Below the pieces are notes generated by a model. That model worked only from the letters and a program-made list of their open reading frames with translations, made no database searches and was not told the DNA's origin. Both the position numbers and the translations under genes were made by a program. A stretch of 64,000 nt of DNA from Agapanthus africanus (Eukaryota > Streptophyta > Magnoliopsida > Asparagales > Amaryllidaceae), in assembly GCA_030015575.1 (NCBI GenBank), contig CM057347.1, positions 408,116,248-408,180,247 on the forward strand. Direction: 5' to 3'. This document shows, piece by piece, positions 54,973-64,000 of the stretch. Within the stretch, counting starts at the first letter, position 1. Each line of letters starts with the position of its first letter.

Positions 54973-57093
54973 TGTAAGTCTACGGTAGCGCCCCGGCAGT
55001 CTACAGACGCCAAATGCGGAACAAAAACTTTTTATCTGGCGCTATCGTATACTTTAACCCGGATCTGCCATTATTGCTAAACTAACAAACTGTAAAGAGT
55101 GTAGAAAGGTTATAGCGAACGATCCGAGTCCTTCGTTCTTTAACCATCATCCCATGCTCCGTTGCGGCTGCTCCGATCTCTTCGATCTCCGATCTGCTCG
55201 TCCAGGTGGCACCATGTCAACGATTCTTTAAACGGGCTCCCGCCTCTGACTCGAGGCAACTCGATCGTCAAGTTTGCTAAAAGAGACGACCAAGAAAGAT
55301 GTAGAGAATGAGTAGATGACTTTGTCTCGCTTCGTCCAAAACCATGGACGAACGGTTAATGAAGTTGCCGTGGGAATCGGGTGATGGAATGAAATGAGCT
55401 GTGAAATTCCATACACCCCAAAATCTATCATATCTTTTGTAACCAAATGAAAACATCAAGTAAGTATGAGAGAGAGGAGGGGCCGGCCATATATAGGGAG
55501 GGGGGTGAGTGTACGAGAGAAGAGGGTGACCCTAAGAAAGAAATATCATGTGTGAACACAAGAAAAATATCCTTAAGCAAACAAAACCTCATTAATGCAA
55601 ATGGTAATTCATTAACCTAGTCACCATTGCATTAATGGCTCCATTAAAGCACTAATGACTCACCATGTCAAGTCACCCTTTCTAGAACCTTCTAGAAGCA
55701 TGACTCACCCACATCCAAGAAAAGATAAATCCGTCTTTAACCGAATGTTAAAAGACGGCTGATAGAAAACTGGAAACTGGCAACTTCCAAAAGTGATCCT
55801 GAAACGACTTTCAGGATAACCCCGTAACTGTATAAATATACCCGCATTTGTATTACGACCGAATACAAATGCAACTGAGACAAAGATATTATATCTACTC
55901 AATATAATACTCGGAACCGGCTTAAACCAAAGCCGACCAGTATCAACTGCCCGAAAAATAACACGTGCGTAAACGCACGTGCATTTTCCGAACCCTGCCA
56001 TAAAACCATACGGCCTCTACAACGTTTCGCCCGAACTTGGAAAACTGTCTGTGGGGGACTCTAATGACTCGTCAGTACCCTGGCAGTGGGTTTAACCACA
56101 AACAGTCAGCGGCACTAGCAATGCGTAACGGCTGCCCATGGACTGACCTCAAGGGAGGCCGATGAGCGAACTCATCCGGAAACCCTAATAAGCCTAACAG
56201 TGACAATGTATATACAGTCCGGTCCGTTCGTCTATGAGTATCGCATATCTGCCTAGGGGGCTAGTAACGTCAGACCCCCAATAGCAGTATAAGTCGTGTC
56301 GGAGTGTAGCCCAATAACACCCTGAGATACTACTGGAGTACCTACCAGTAAATCTCCTGCCATGGCCATGGACTTTGTGTAATGGCTCTCCTAGACACAG
56401 CACGACCTCGCCCCCAATACCGGGAGAGACGAATCCCCTACCGATCCGCTCACGTGCCTCCATATGGCTCGGGACTGTACCCAAAAGCTACCTGTTTGCA
56501 CGACTCCTTTGAGCCGTGGTAGGGTAGAAATCAAAGCACAGTGGGAACTCACACGAGACAAATGACGACCTCAGGTCGATGAACTAACATGTACACATGT
56601 CACCAGGGAACTGCTATCTGACGATATGTATAATACCAACTAGCAGGTTCCCGGCGAGTCCTGTCCGGTGTACTCATAACCCAATGAGCACCTGTATACA
56701 TCTTAGGTGATCCAACTGACACCAGTGGCTTGTGAGACCGGCCACCGCCCCTCGTCGAGGTCTCGACTGTATACACTAGTCTACTCCGGAGTATCGATGC
56801 CCTGTCTCGAAACTCCCACGACTAGGGACTACAATTAAGGATATGCGTATAAACCACCCAACTCTCACGTATATGATCGCCATCATACTGTTGGTGGTAA
56901 AGCAAGATCCTAAGGGCTCTATCAAAGTGTAACATGTAATCAGTCACCTGAACATGTACACGACTGATAAAGGCAAACCAGATAGCATACTATCATCTCG
57001 AGTAAGACTGTCCTTCCGGTATAGGTCCTCCGCAATCATTGCAATCACGTACCTGCGATCCAATAATTGACTATGAGGGCACTATCTCCAACA
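54973..57093 (-). mobile_element. Right (5') LTR of element C
   Basis: The 2121 bp partner of 47506-49623, adjacent to the primer site. It keeps TATA (about 55489-55496) and the perfect heat-shock element (55680-55697). The sequence following it, CTCGC, completes the target duplication. Confidence 0.95.
55680..55697 (-). promoter_or_regulatory. Perfect heat-shock element, right LTR of C
   Basis: Identical to 48210-48227. This is the copy that would drive transcription of the element, being in the 5' LTR. Confidence 0.75.
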
Positions 57094-57098
57094 CTCGC
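57094..57098. repeat. Target-site duplication of element C, right copy
   Basis: CTCGC, matching 47501-47505. Counting it once keeps the antisense gene in frame across the insertion. Confidence 0.95.
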
Positions 57099-58118
57099 TA
57101 TGAAAGTGCATGAGCGTCGCCAGCATGGGATTAACCTCAACAGCAAAATCCGTAGCAAGGGCAGGGGTTTCCGCGTCAAGCTCTTCAATGAATTCACTCA
57201 ACATACGAAGGCTGGTCGCAGCGCCCTTAGAAGATGGACGTCTAGGAAATGGCCCTGCTAGCATTAATATATGAGATTCGAAGGGAGCAGGGACCGGTGC
57301 GACTTCTGTAAATTGAATTACGGTTAAAAGCCAACTCGCAAAATAAATAAATCGCATGAACAATGGAGTTTACTATACCGGCTGCGGTAGATAGCAAGGC
57401 TGGGAGTACCGGTGGCGCAACTATTCTTTCATCTCCTCCTTCAATCTGTAGCGCTGCAGTCAAAACAAAGAAGAATTAATAACGACTTGGCTGCCTGTAA
57501 AAAAGAGAAGGGAAGATATTAACTAGAGGTTGTACTCACCGACGCCACTGGATGAGGCAATCTCTGACTGGAAGGAGAAATGTGAGTGCAGCACCTGATA
57601 CAAGTGATCAAAAAGGACTCCTGCAAGGATGTAATAATGCAATGTCAGCACATAAAGTATACAGCCTGCAATTAAACCGATGGGTCACAAATCCGTACCT
57701 TCCAGCATTTGGGAGGATACGAGAGCAGGCAAAGGGGCGGCCACCGTCAAAGCAGCAACTGGTGATGCTTCCTTGGGTGGCACAACCTCAACGCTCACCA
57801 CACCTGCATCCGAAATAAGAGAAGTACTGTCAGAAGAGATTGAAAGGGATTGCAGAATGAAAAGGAAAGCAATGACCCAAAATCTACCTGGTGAGTTGCC
57901 GGTGGAAATCGCGACAAGGGTGTCACTTGATGCAGCGACTACTTTACCATCCTCTATTAGAATGGTTTTGCGACCCATAGCTTCATCCCCTGACTCCACG
58001 AGAATCGTCATGATACTCGCAGCGCCCGGCAACGGCAAGGAACCGCAAGGGGAAAGAGTGGCGATTGGGGCAGTGCCAGACTCTTGAGAAAGAGTGGCTA
58101 CCTGTTCAGTCGATAAAA
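57094..58118 (-). pseudogene. Antisense intron-containing gene of element R: visible exons 1-5
   Basis: Minus-strand gene with short GT-AG introns. By splice signals and frame continuity the visible exons are 58118-57888, 57803-57699, 57620-57540, 57453-57379 and 57305-57094 (continuing at 47505). The introns are 73-86 bp: 57887-57804, 57698-57621, 57539-57454 and 57378-57306. The product starts in VLSTEQVATLSQESG, is rich in A, V, P and S (PPKEASPVAALTVAAPLP), and has FDHLYQVLHSHFSFQSEIA and RMLSEFIEELDAETPALA before the coiled-coil end. The first visible exon follows an acceptor-like ATGTGCAG, so more exons lie upstream, beyond element D2. It fits the antisense extra gene of Tat-like elements; no domain is identified. 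All splice sites are predictions. Confidence 0.55.
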
Positions 58119-58201
58119 CTGCACATTTGTAGTACATTTTTCCTACCATTTTTATATTAAAAAAGGACTTTATTATAATATATTATACATATGAGGGTTT
58201 A
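58119..58201. other. Intron remnant of antisense gene next to D2
   Basis: AT-rich DNA directly upstream (minus strand) of an acceptor-like ATGTGCAG. I read it as the intron into which element D2 inserted. Confidence 0.4.
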
Positions 58202-59557
58202 TGTGTAAAAACATTATTTTCCATGTGTTAATATATTTTAATTATCATTTTGGTAGGAAAATGTATGCAAATAATATTATTGGTCTAATCCTAGTAGAAC
58301 AAAGTCTACTAAAATCTTATTTGAGTTGTTGTGCAGAATATTTCCAAGTTGTTATGAAGGATTTAACAAACAAATCAATTTGTTGAAGAAAACTTGCCAA
58401 ATTAAGAAGCAAACTTGGAGACCAAGTCTGGAAGCAACCGAGAGAATATTTCTGAAATATGAAGATGCCTAGGATTGCCAAATGTCACCAGATGAAAGCA
58501 CAAGAAAAATCATCAATTAATCTTGTCCCTTGAGCGCGGATCCGCGGCCAAACCCACACTGGGGCCGCGGATCCGCCGCAATCTTATGGAATTGGAGTGC
58601 AAGATTTTGGGGCATTATTCTCTGCTGAATTTTACCAACTTCTCAACAAAAAGATTCTGGGTTTTCACTATATAAAGGCACCGAGGGCCTCTTGGAAAAA
58701 GCTATCAAGCCGAAGAGATCACGAAGCTTCCGACGCTCACGCATCCAGGCTGATCATCGACTGTTCGACTACCTCCCCAGGAAAGATCGAGAAGCAAATC
58801 AAGTTTTGTAATCATTTTCTATGGATTAAAAGTGTAGTTGAAGGAGTTGATTAATAAAGGTAGTTTTTTTTTTAATTGTTTGTTTTCTTTTACATTATGT
58901 TTTCCATCTCTTTCTTTTCATCTTCTTCTCCCAACATGCGCGAGTAATTCTCCGCTTGTTAGGGTTCGTAGGATTAGGGTAGGTTAATGGGTGATGAAAA
59001 TAATTAAACCCTTTTTAAGTCCTATAAAGTTTAGGAACTTTATCAAAATAATCATTAACATCCTAATCGGGCGCGCTAGCAATTCTTTGCTAGTTCCGAC
59101 CGCGATTAGAGATTAGATTAATGATTGTTTTGGTAAAGGCTAGATATGAACGGAGTTCCGTGTCGAGATAAGGGTTACGAGTGGGATTCCTTTTCCCTCC
59201 AGAAACCCTAATCTACACGCATCACCGTCGTTCTAGTTCTAAATCTATTAATGGATAAAAAGGGTAACTTTTAATTAATCTTCCATAACTACTAAATCCT
59301 AACGAACCCTACAAGCCCTATTATTATATTATTTAAATCTCTAAAATAATCTAGATCTATATTTGACATTCTTGTTTAAAGTAGATCTAGAAACTTTTCA
59401 CAAAATTCTTTATTCCTCCTCTCTTCCTCAACACATCTAAAGTAAAAATAAAAGGTTCCACGTTTCCCAGAGGACGACCCGTACTCATCTCGGTCTAGCT
59501 ACACGCGACACCGTTCTGATTGCGGTTAAACTACAAACACACTTTTTCGTACAGATC
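58202..59557 (+). mobile_element. 5' LTR of Athila-like element D2
   Basis: It is placed from TGTGTAAAAAC to just before the primer site. Its 3' third shares ordered blocks with the D1 LTR (GGTTAGGGTTAGG-like start of the third, ACCCGTACTCA, GCGACACCGTTCT). It contains a GC-rich hairpin at 58533-58580 (CCGCGGCC...GGCCGCGG). The left edge is approximate because the 3' LTR and target duplication lie beyond the window. Confidence 0.6.
58533..58580 (+). repeat. GC-rich hairpin in D2 LTR
   Basis: GCGCGGATCCGCGGCC, an 11 nt loop beginning AAACCC, then GGGGCCGCGGATCCGCCGC. This is the same architecture as 2990-3037 in the D1 LTR. Confidence 0.8.
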
Positions 59558-59560
59558 AAA

Positions 59561-59579
59561 TGGCTCCGTTGCCGGGGAT
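59561..59579 (+). promoter_or_regulatory. Primer-binding site (tRNA-Asp type), element D2
   Basis: TGGCTCCGTTGCCGGGGAT matches, with one change (T for G at the fifth base), the complement of the 3' end of plant tRNA-Asp(GUC). This is the primer typical of Athila-type elements. Confidence 0.9.
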
Positions 59580-60485
59580 ACGTGCGTAATTTTTTATTTT
59601 TACTATTTGTGTTGAATTCTTAGACGAGCTATATCATTATTAAAACAAAACTGCAAATTGCATATTTAACGATTTGTGCGTGAATTTTGCAAGGAGATCT
59701 GGAGTTACAGAATTGAGGAAAACAGAAGACAGAGGCATTCATCGAGATCCAGAGGAGCACAGAGGGCTTGAGAAAAATTTTCAGCAATTGTTCCTTCCAC
59801 CTTGCGGCGGAACCGCGGCAAAAGTACCATTCCTGCGGCGGAAACGCGGCTGCTTAGGGGAATTAGGGCTTCAATCTTCTCTGGTATTTTCTTTCAACTC
59901 CTCCTCTCTCCTCTCAAATCCAATAAAATCTATCTTCTGCAGGATTCTTTGCAAAATTGCGCCGCTCAAAAAAAAAATCTTTTTGCAAAAGTTTTGTGAT
60001 TGGTTTTGTTTTGCATATTTAATACGGATTTTAAGAGGCAAAGACCAAATCAAGATTAGGTGGGGATTTCATCACCCTTCCTAAGCCCCACAAATCACAA
60101 ACCGAGCATATAGAACAACCCTTCATTAATTTAAAAAATATCTAGACCAGACTCTAAGGACTGTCGAGCTCAATAGGAAAAAGACTAGTATAGGCATCGG
60201 CCGTTTATCCTAACTGACATTGCGGTGTCTAGGCTAGTGGTTTTTAATTAGGCCCACTGTAGTGGTGGTTCCTTCCCACTTACCTGGCCGTACTTGTCCG
60301 TGAAGAGGCGGTTTGAGGTCCTATTTCTAGCCTTAGTTAGGAGCTGTCTAGAGACTGACCTAGGTAACCTTAGTTCTAGGGTTGCTTGTGCATCTTAGGG
60401 TGATTTGTCTTGAGTCCCACTTTTTCAAAACAAGCCAATTTTAAATCACACACACGCTGCCACTTGCACTAAACCCGCTTAGTGC
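59580..60485 (+). other. Leader of element D2
   Basis: About 900 nt between primer site and gag start, with short upstream frames (59674-60084) but nothing recognisable. Positions 59802-59852 carry GCGGCGGAACCGCGGC and GCGGCGGAAACGCGGC, the paired GC-rich element again, about 220 nt after the primer site. Confidence 0.6.
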
Positions 60486-62435
60486 ATGCTCGGCTGGACA
60501 CGGGATCCTAGTGCCCGTCTTGTCCGCGTTCCTGTTATCGACGCCGAAGTCGGTACTTCTTCATCTTCTTTTCCCCCACCACACACCACATCAACCGTGA
60601 TGGACGACACTCCATCTAATTATAACACCACGCTGCCACCGCCCGGAGGTGCGCAGAATCCACCGCGCATCTCTCTCCAAGAGAGATGCTGTCCTATTCG
60701 TGGTCCCCTTCCTACTTGTCTATCTCTTCCACCACCTAACGGGGATAATTTTGAAATTAAACCCCACTACATCAACCTACTGCCTAAATTTCACGGGCTT
60801 GAGTCGGAAGACGCGTACGTTTTCATCACCAAATTCGAAAACGTATGCGCAATGATGGGTACTTCACAATTGACTTTAGATGCTATGCGCTTACGTCTTC
60901 TCCCATTCACACTGTGCGACTTGGCAGAAAAATGGCTTTATAATACTGCCGCACACTCTATCACTAATTGGGATGAATTCGTCATAGCATTTCTTAAGAA
61001 GTTTTACCTAAATCATAAGACTGCCCACATTAGGAGCGAGATCAACCAGTTCACCCAGCTTCCCAATGAACCATTTTGGAAGTGCTTTGAACGTTTCAAA
61101 GATCTGCTTGTCCAATGCCCCCATCACGGAATACAAAGATGGGATTTATGTCGGATTATATATGAGGGCATTAATCCAGCGACAAAGCAGATGCTTGAAA
61201 CAATGTGTCAATGCAATTTCATGTCTAAAGATGACGGTGAAGCTTGGAAGTATCTGGAAGACCTCGCTGAACACACTTTGCAGTGGGAAAGCGTAAGACC
61301 ACCTTCAACTAAGGGAGGTGTTCACCAGCTCGATATTTCTATCGCAGTAAAAGCCGAAATGGCAGCGATACAGAAAAAACTCGACGCTATTGAAAACAAG
61401 TTCTCATCTTTCTCCCTAAATCAGGTCACGCTTCCTAAGACCGTCTGTGGTTGCTGTTCGGATCCTTCACACTTAACGGAAGAATGTCCTATGAATGCAT
61501 CGTTTCAAGCTAATGCTGCTTTTCAGCAGCAACCTAGAAACGACCCTTATTCTTCCACATACAATCAAGGATGGAGGAATCATCCTAACTTTGCTTGGAA
61601 TCAAAACCAACAAAGCAATTATCAAAGACCTCCTCCACAGCAACCACAACCACAGAATCAGCCCCCCTTTCAGTCACAGAATTTCCAAAATCCGGCCAAC
61701 ATTTCTACATCACAAGTGGCCGGTACTGACAACTCAATTGCACAAACTTTGGATATGTTCATGAAACAATCCATGCAAATTTCGGCTGAGATGAGGTCTT
61801 CTATTGATACCATAACGAAAAACTCCGCCTCCCATGGTGAGAGTATTAAATCATTAGAAAACCAAATCGCACAGTTAAACACCGTAATGAGTGCAAGAGA
61901 GAAAGGGAAACTCCCATCTCAACCCATACCTAATCCTGGCCACTCACAAAGTTATAATGTGAGTGCTGTTACCATGTTGAGATCGGGGAGAGTGCTGAAC
62001 AACCGAGTGGGTAAGCAGTGTGATGATAGTGACACCAATGATACCCCAGCTTCTTCTTCCCCTAATTCGTCTAGTCTCCCACCTTCACCCGAGCCTATTC
62101 TCCGTTTTCCCCAAGGCTCGAACCCTTCGCCCATTTCGCCAAATCTATCTAAGTCGATTCCCACTCCAGTTTTAGGATCGAATCCGTCCCCACAATCCTC
62201 TCCAATGTTGGACCAAACCCTTATTGATAAAGCACCTTATCCAAACAGGTTAAGGGGCAACAGACCAAGTCCACAAATGGAAAAGATTGTGGAAATTTTT
62301 AAACAAGTTAACATAAACATTCCTCTCCTAGATGCTATTCAACAAGTTCCGTCATATGCGAAAATCTTAAAGGACTTGTGCACTAGGAAGAGAAAAGTTC
62401 AAGTACCTAAAAAAATTTCCTTGCGAGTAATGTAA
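60486..62435 (+). CDS. Athila-like gag of element D2, apparently intact
   Basis: An uninterrupted frame of 649 codons. Gag assembles the cytoplasmic particle and binds the RNA. After a variable N-terminus rich in T, P and S, the capsid-type Retrotrans_gag domain occupies about residues 95-265 (INLLPKFHGLESEDAYVFI, RLLPFTLCDLAEKWLYN, FLKKFYLNHKTAHIRSEI, FWKCFERFKDLLVQCPHHG). A helical stretch follows (AEMAAIQKKLDAIENKF), then a CX2CX4HX4C zinc knuckle (CGCCSDPSHLTEEC near 61452), and a glutamine/asparagine/proline-rich region (about 61550-61690). The C-terminus LLDAIQQVPSYAKILKDLC is the conserved Athila linker to protease. The start at 60486 is the first ATG of the frame; a later one could be used. 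The frame ends 20 nt after an A7 run where the protease frame takes over. Confidence 0.85.
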   Translation: MLGWTRDPSARLVRVPVIDAEVGTSSSSFPPPHTTSTVMDDTPSNYNTTLPPPGGAQNPPRISLQERCCPIRGPLPTCLSLPPPNGDNFEIKPHYINLLPKFHGLESEDAYVFITKFENVCAMMGTSQLTLDAMRLRLLPFTLCDLAEKWLYNTAAHSITNWDEFVIAFLKKFYLNHKTAHIRSEINQFTQLPNEPFWKCFERFKDLLVQCPHHGIQRWDLCRIIYEGINPATKQMLETMCQCNFMSKDDGEAWKYLEDLAEHTLQWESVRPPSTKGGVHQLDISIAVKAEMAAIQKKLDAIENKFSSFSLNQVTLPKTVCGCCSDPSHLTEECPMNASFQANAAFQQQPRNDPYSSTYNQGWRNHPNFAWNQNQQSNYQRPPPQQPQPQNQPPFQSQNFQNPANISTSQVAGTDNSIAQTLDMFMKQSMQISAEMRSSIDTITKNSASHGESIKSLENQIAQLNTVMSAREKGKLPSQPIPNPGHSQSYNVSAVTMLRSGRVLNNRVGKQCDDSDTNDTPASSSPNSSSLPPSPEPILRFPQGSNPSPISPNLSKSIPTPVLGSNPSPQSSPMLDQTLIDKAPYPNRLRGNRPSPQMEKIVEIFKQVNINIPLLDAIQQVPSYAKILKDLCTRKRKVQVPKKISLRVM

Positions 62436-63445
62436 GCACAGCTTTTACACAACAACTACCCAAGAAACGAAAGGACCCCGGAAGTCCTACAATTTCTATT
62501 TCCATTGGGAGTAAAAATATCAATCGTGCTCTACTCGATCTAGGTGCTAGTGTTAACTTGCTTCCGTACTCTGTTTATGAGCAATTAGGGATCGGAGAGT
62601 TAAAACCTGCGCATTGCACTCTTCAGATGGCCGATCGATCTATCACCCAACCTAGGGGTGAGCTAGAGGATGTGTTAATCAAAGTCGGGGAATTTATATT
62701 TCCTGTGGACTTTATCGTTATAGATACACAACCTGTGGCAAACCCACGCAATCAAATCCCGGTGATACTCGGTCGACCCTTTTTGGCCACTTCCAATGCA
62801 GTAATCAATTGTAGAAACGGCTCTATGACCCTATCCTTTGGAAAGAAGTCAATTGAGCTTAACATTTACAAGTTGGGAAGTGAACCCTCCGAACCCTATG
62901 CTCATGTGTGTTCTGTCGAATTAATGGATGTCGACAGCAGCAAATTTGATCAACCTCATGATACTGACTCTTTTCATATGTTGTTGTTTGACCCAACCAT
63001 GTATTATACATACACGGACTCTTCCACCGAGTTGTCCGGGTCAACATCTAACACTGATAAGAAAATTTTTATAGAGTCTGACGATCACACCAATTTTTCT
63101 GATGACATTATTCTTCGGGGTATCGATGAAAGCTTTGAGGAAATTTTCGCTGATGAACTCGCATTTTTACAAGACACGGGTGTTGAGATGAATCAACTCC
63201 AAGATGAAGAAATTGGACCTCCACCCCTTCTTCTGGACAATCATGATAATGCGAGTAATCCATCATCACTATTACTGTGTCGTCTCTCCAAATTGAGACG
63301 CAATCCTTTTCCATCACATCTCTTATCACCTCCCCACTTCTTCACGTCGAAAGGTGACATGTTCTTCCACCAACCTTGGTGCTTCATCGATAAAATTTTT
63401 GAATGGTTGGTGTTAACTTTTGGTCTTTGTAAGGCTTTACTTTGA
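62417..63445 (+). CDS. Protease and acidic tail of element D2 (-1 frame to gag)
   Basis: In the -1 frame relative to gag, homology begins right after the A7 run (62409-62415) with FLASNVSTAFTQQLPKK, the usual lead into Athila protease. The aspartic protease has RALLDLGASVNLLP (catalytic D in DLGAS), IKVGEFIFPVDFIVID and VILGRPFLATSNAVINC. It is followed by an acidic tail (DESFEEIFADELAFL) and KIFEWLVLTFGLCKALL, with the stop at 63443-63445. No ATG is available near the frame start, so expression would need a ribosomal -1 shift on the A run, or else an indel has split an original single frame. Reverse transcriptase, RNase H and integrase are absent: G-rich noncoding DNA follows. D1 ends the same way, so gag-protease-only is a property of the family rather than of one copy. 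Confidence 0.75.
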   Translation, partial: FLASNVSTAFTQQLPKKRKDPGSPTISISIGSKNINRALLDLGASVNLLPYSVYEQLGIGELKPAHCTLQMADRSITQPRGELEDVLIKVGEFIFPVDFIVIDTQPVANPRNQIPVILGRPFLATSNAVINCRNGSMTLSFGKKSIELNIYKLGSEPSEPYAHVCSVELMDVDSSKFDQPHDTDSFHMLLFDPTMYYTYTDSSTELSGSTSNTDKKIFIESDDHTNFSDDIILRGIDESFEEIFADELAFLQDTGVEMNQLQDEEIGPPPLLLDNHDNASNPSSLLLCRLSKLRRNPFPSHLLSPPHFFTSKGDMFFHQPWCFIDKIFEWLVLTFGLCKALL

Positions 63446-64000
63446 CTAATAACTTTACCCCCCAATGATTTTAAAAGATTAACATTGTTTAACTCAGATT
63501 TGGGGGGGTGTGGTATATTTTGGCTCTTGAAAAGAAAATGATTTATACAAATTTGTGAGCCTAAAATAAGTTTGGGGGAGGATTTCACTTTCAATTCTTG
63601 CCCCCATTAATAATTTCCTCCCAAGTCTACAGGTTTTTGTGCTTAACGGATGACATCAGTGAGGACACTGCTGTAAACAGGTTTGGGGGAGGTTTGTGCT
63701 TATTTACGCATCACCTTGCATCATATTTTGCATAAGCACAACATTTTCAAAAAATAAAAATTTAAATTTAAAATTTTTCTTTTATAACAAAGGAGTAGAA
63801 AGTGAAAAATTACATCCAAAAGATAGAAATAGTTTAAGAAAACCAAGAAAATTAGAAGTTTTCTTAAACGAACTAGTAATAAGTAGTTATGAGCTGTTGT
63901 CCCAAGGGTTAGTAAGATGAAGGAAGTCACTAATCTGAGGATAAAAATAAGTCTGAAAAATAATTTCTATTCTGGAAGCCAAACATTTGAATGTTGATAC
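63446..64000 (+). other. 3' noncoding region of element D2 (runs off window)
   Basis: It contains three purine tracts resembling polypurine tracts: GATTTGGGGGGGTG (63497), AAGTTTGGGGGAGG (63568) and GGTTTGGGGGAGG (63681). After the third comes TTGCATCATATTTTGCATAAG, similar to the D1 sequence after its second tract (1300-1325). No gene is seen. The 3' LTR lies outside the window. Confidence 0.6.

Overview
The window is repeat-dense DNA from a flowering-plant nuclear genome. It holds nested plant retroelements: Ty3/gypsy elements of Athila-like, Tat/Ogre-like and chromovirus (Tekay/Del)-like types, Copia-like LARD elements with an initiator-tRNA-Met primer site, an RTE LINE with a TTG tail, and a CACTA TNP2 remnant. 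I see no intact ordinary host gene, rRNA, functional tRNA or CRISPR array. The species cannot be named from this sequence.

Layout, left to right. (1) 1-3997 (+): 3' half of an Athila-like gag-protease-only element (D1), with 3' noncoding region, polypurine tract and one LTR. (2) 3998-8154 plus 23032-23816 (-): a Copia-like non-autonomous element (A), truncated on the left. Its right LTR is split by (3) 8155-23031 (-): a chromovirus-like element (B) with ~4.28 kb LTRs and only a decayed gag inside. B's right LTR is in turn split by (4) 19743-22966 (+): a nearly full-length RTE LINE. (5) 23817-26294 (+): a decayed CACTA transposase region into which A (left) and a Tat-like LTR (right) inserted. 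(6) 26295-30065: LTR (-) and a small internal exon of a Tat-like element L. (7) 30066 to about 58201 (+): a giant Tat-like element R with a 3.2 kb 5' LTR, a primer site, a decayed gag-pro-RT-RNaseH-aRNH-integrase polyprotein, a long 3' spacer with five kinds of repeats (including ~36 copies of a 62-63 bp unit), and an antisense intron-containing gene. (8) 47506-57093 (-): a complete, young Copia-like LARD (C) with a perfect 5 bp target duplication, inserted in exon 5 of that antisense gene. (9) 58202-64000 (+): a second Athila-like gag-protease element (D2), cutting the antisense gene further upstream and running out of the window.

The genes are parasite genes. gag makes the particle, protease cuts it, RT/RNaseH copies the RNA, and integrase or the LINE endonuclease inserts it. 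Several elements (A, B, C, D1, D2) lack pol and would need proteins from other elements. Premature stops in the LINE and Tat polyproteins can all be explained by C-to-T (or G-to-A) transitions, as expected for methylated, silenced DNA.

The most interesting signals are structural. A GC-rich CCGCGG hairpin recurs in unrelated element families, twice about 190-220 nt downstream of the primer site. A perfect four-unit heat-shock element sits about 185 bp upstream of the TATA box in both LTRs of the young element C. The Tat-like LTRs and 3' spacer are tiled with dozens of short perfect hairpins. An antisense multi-exon gene keeps its frame across a 9.6 kb insertion.
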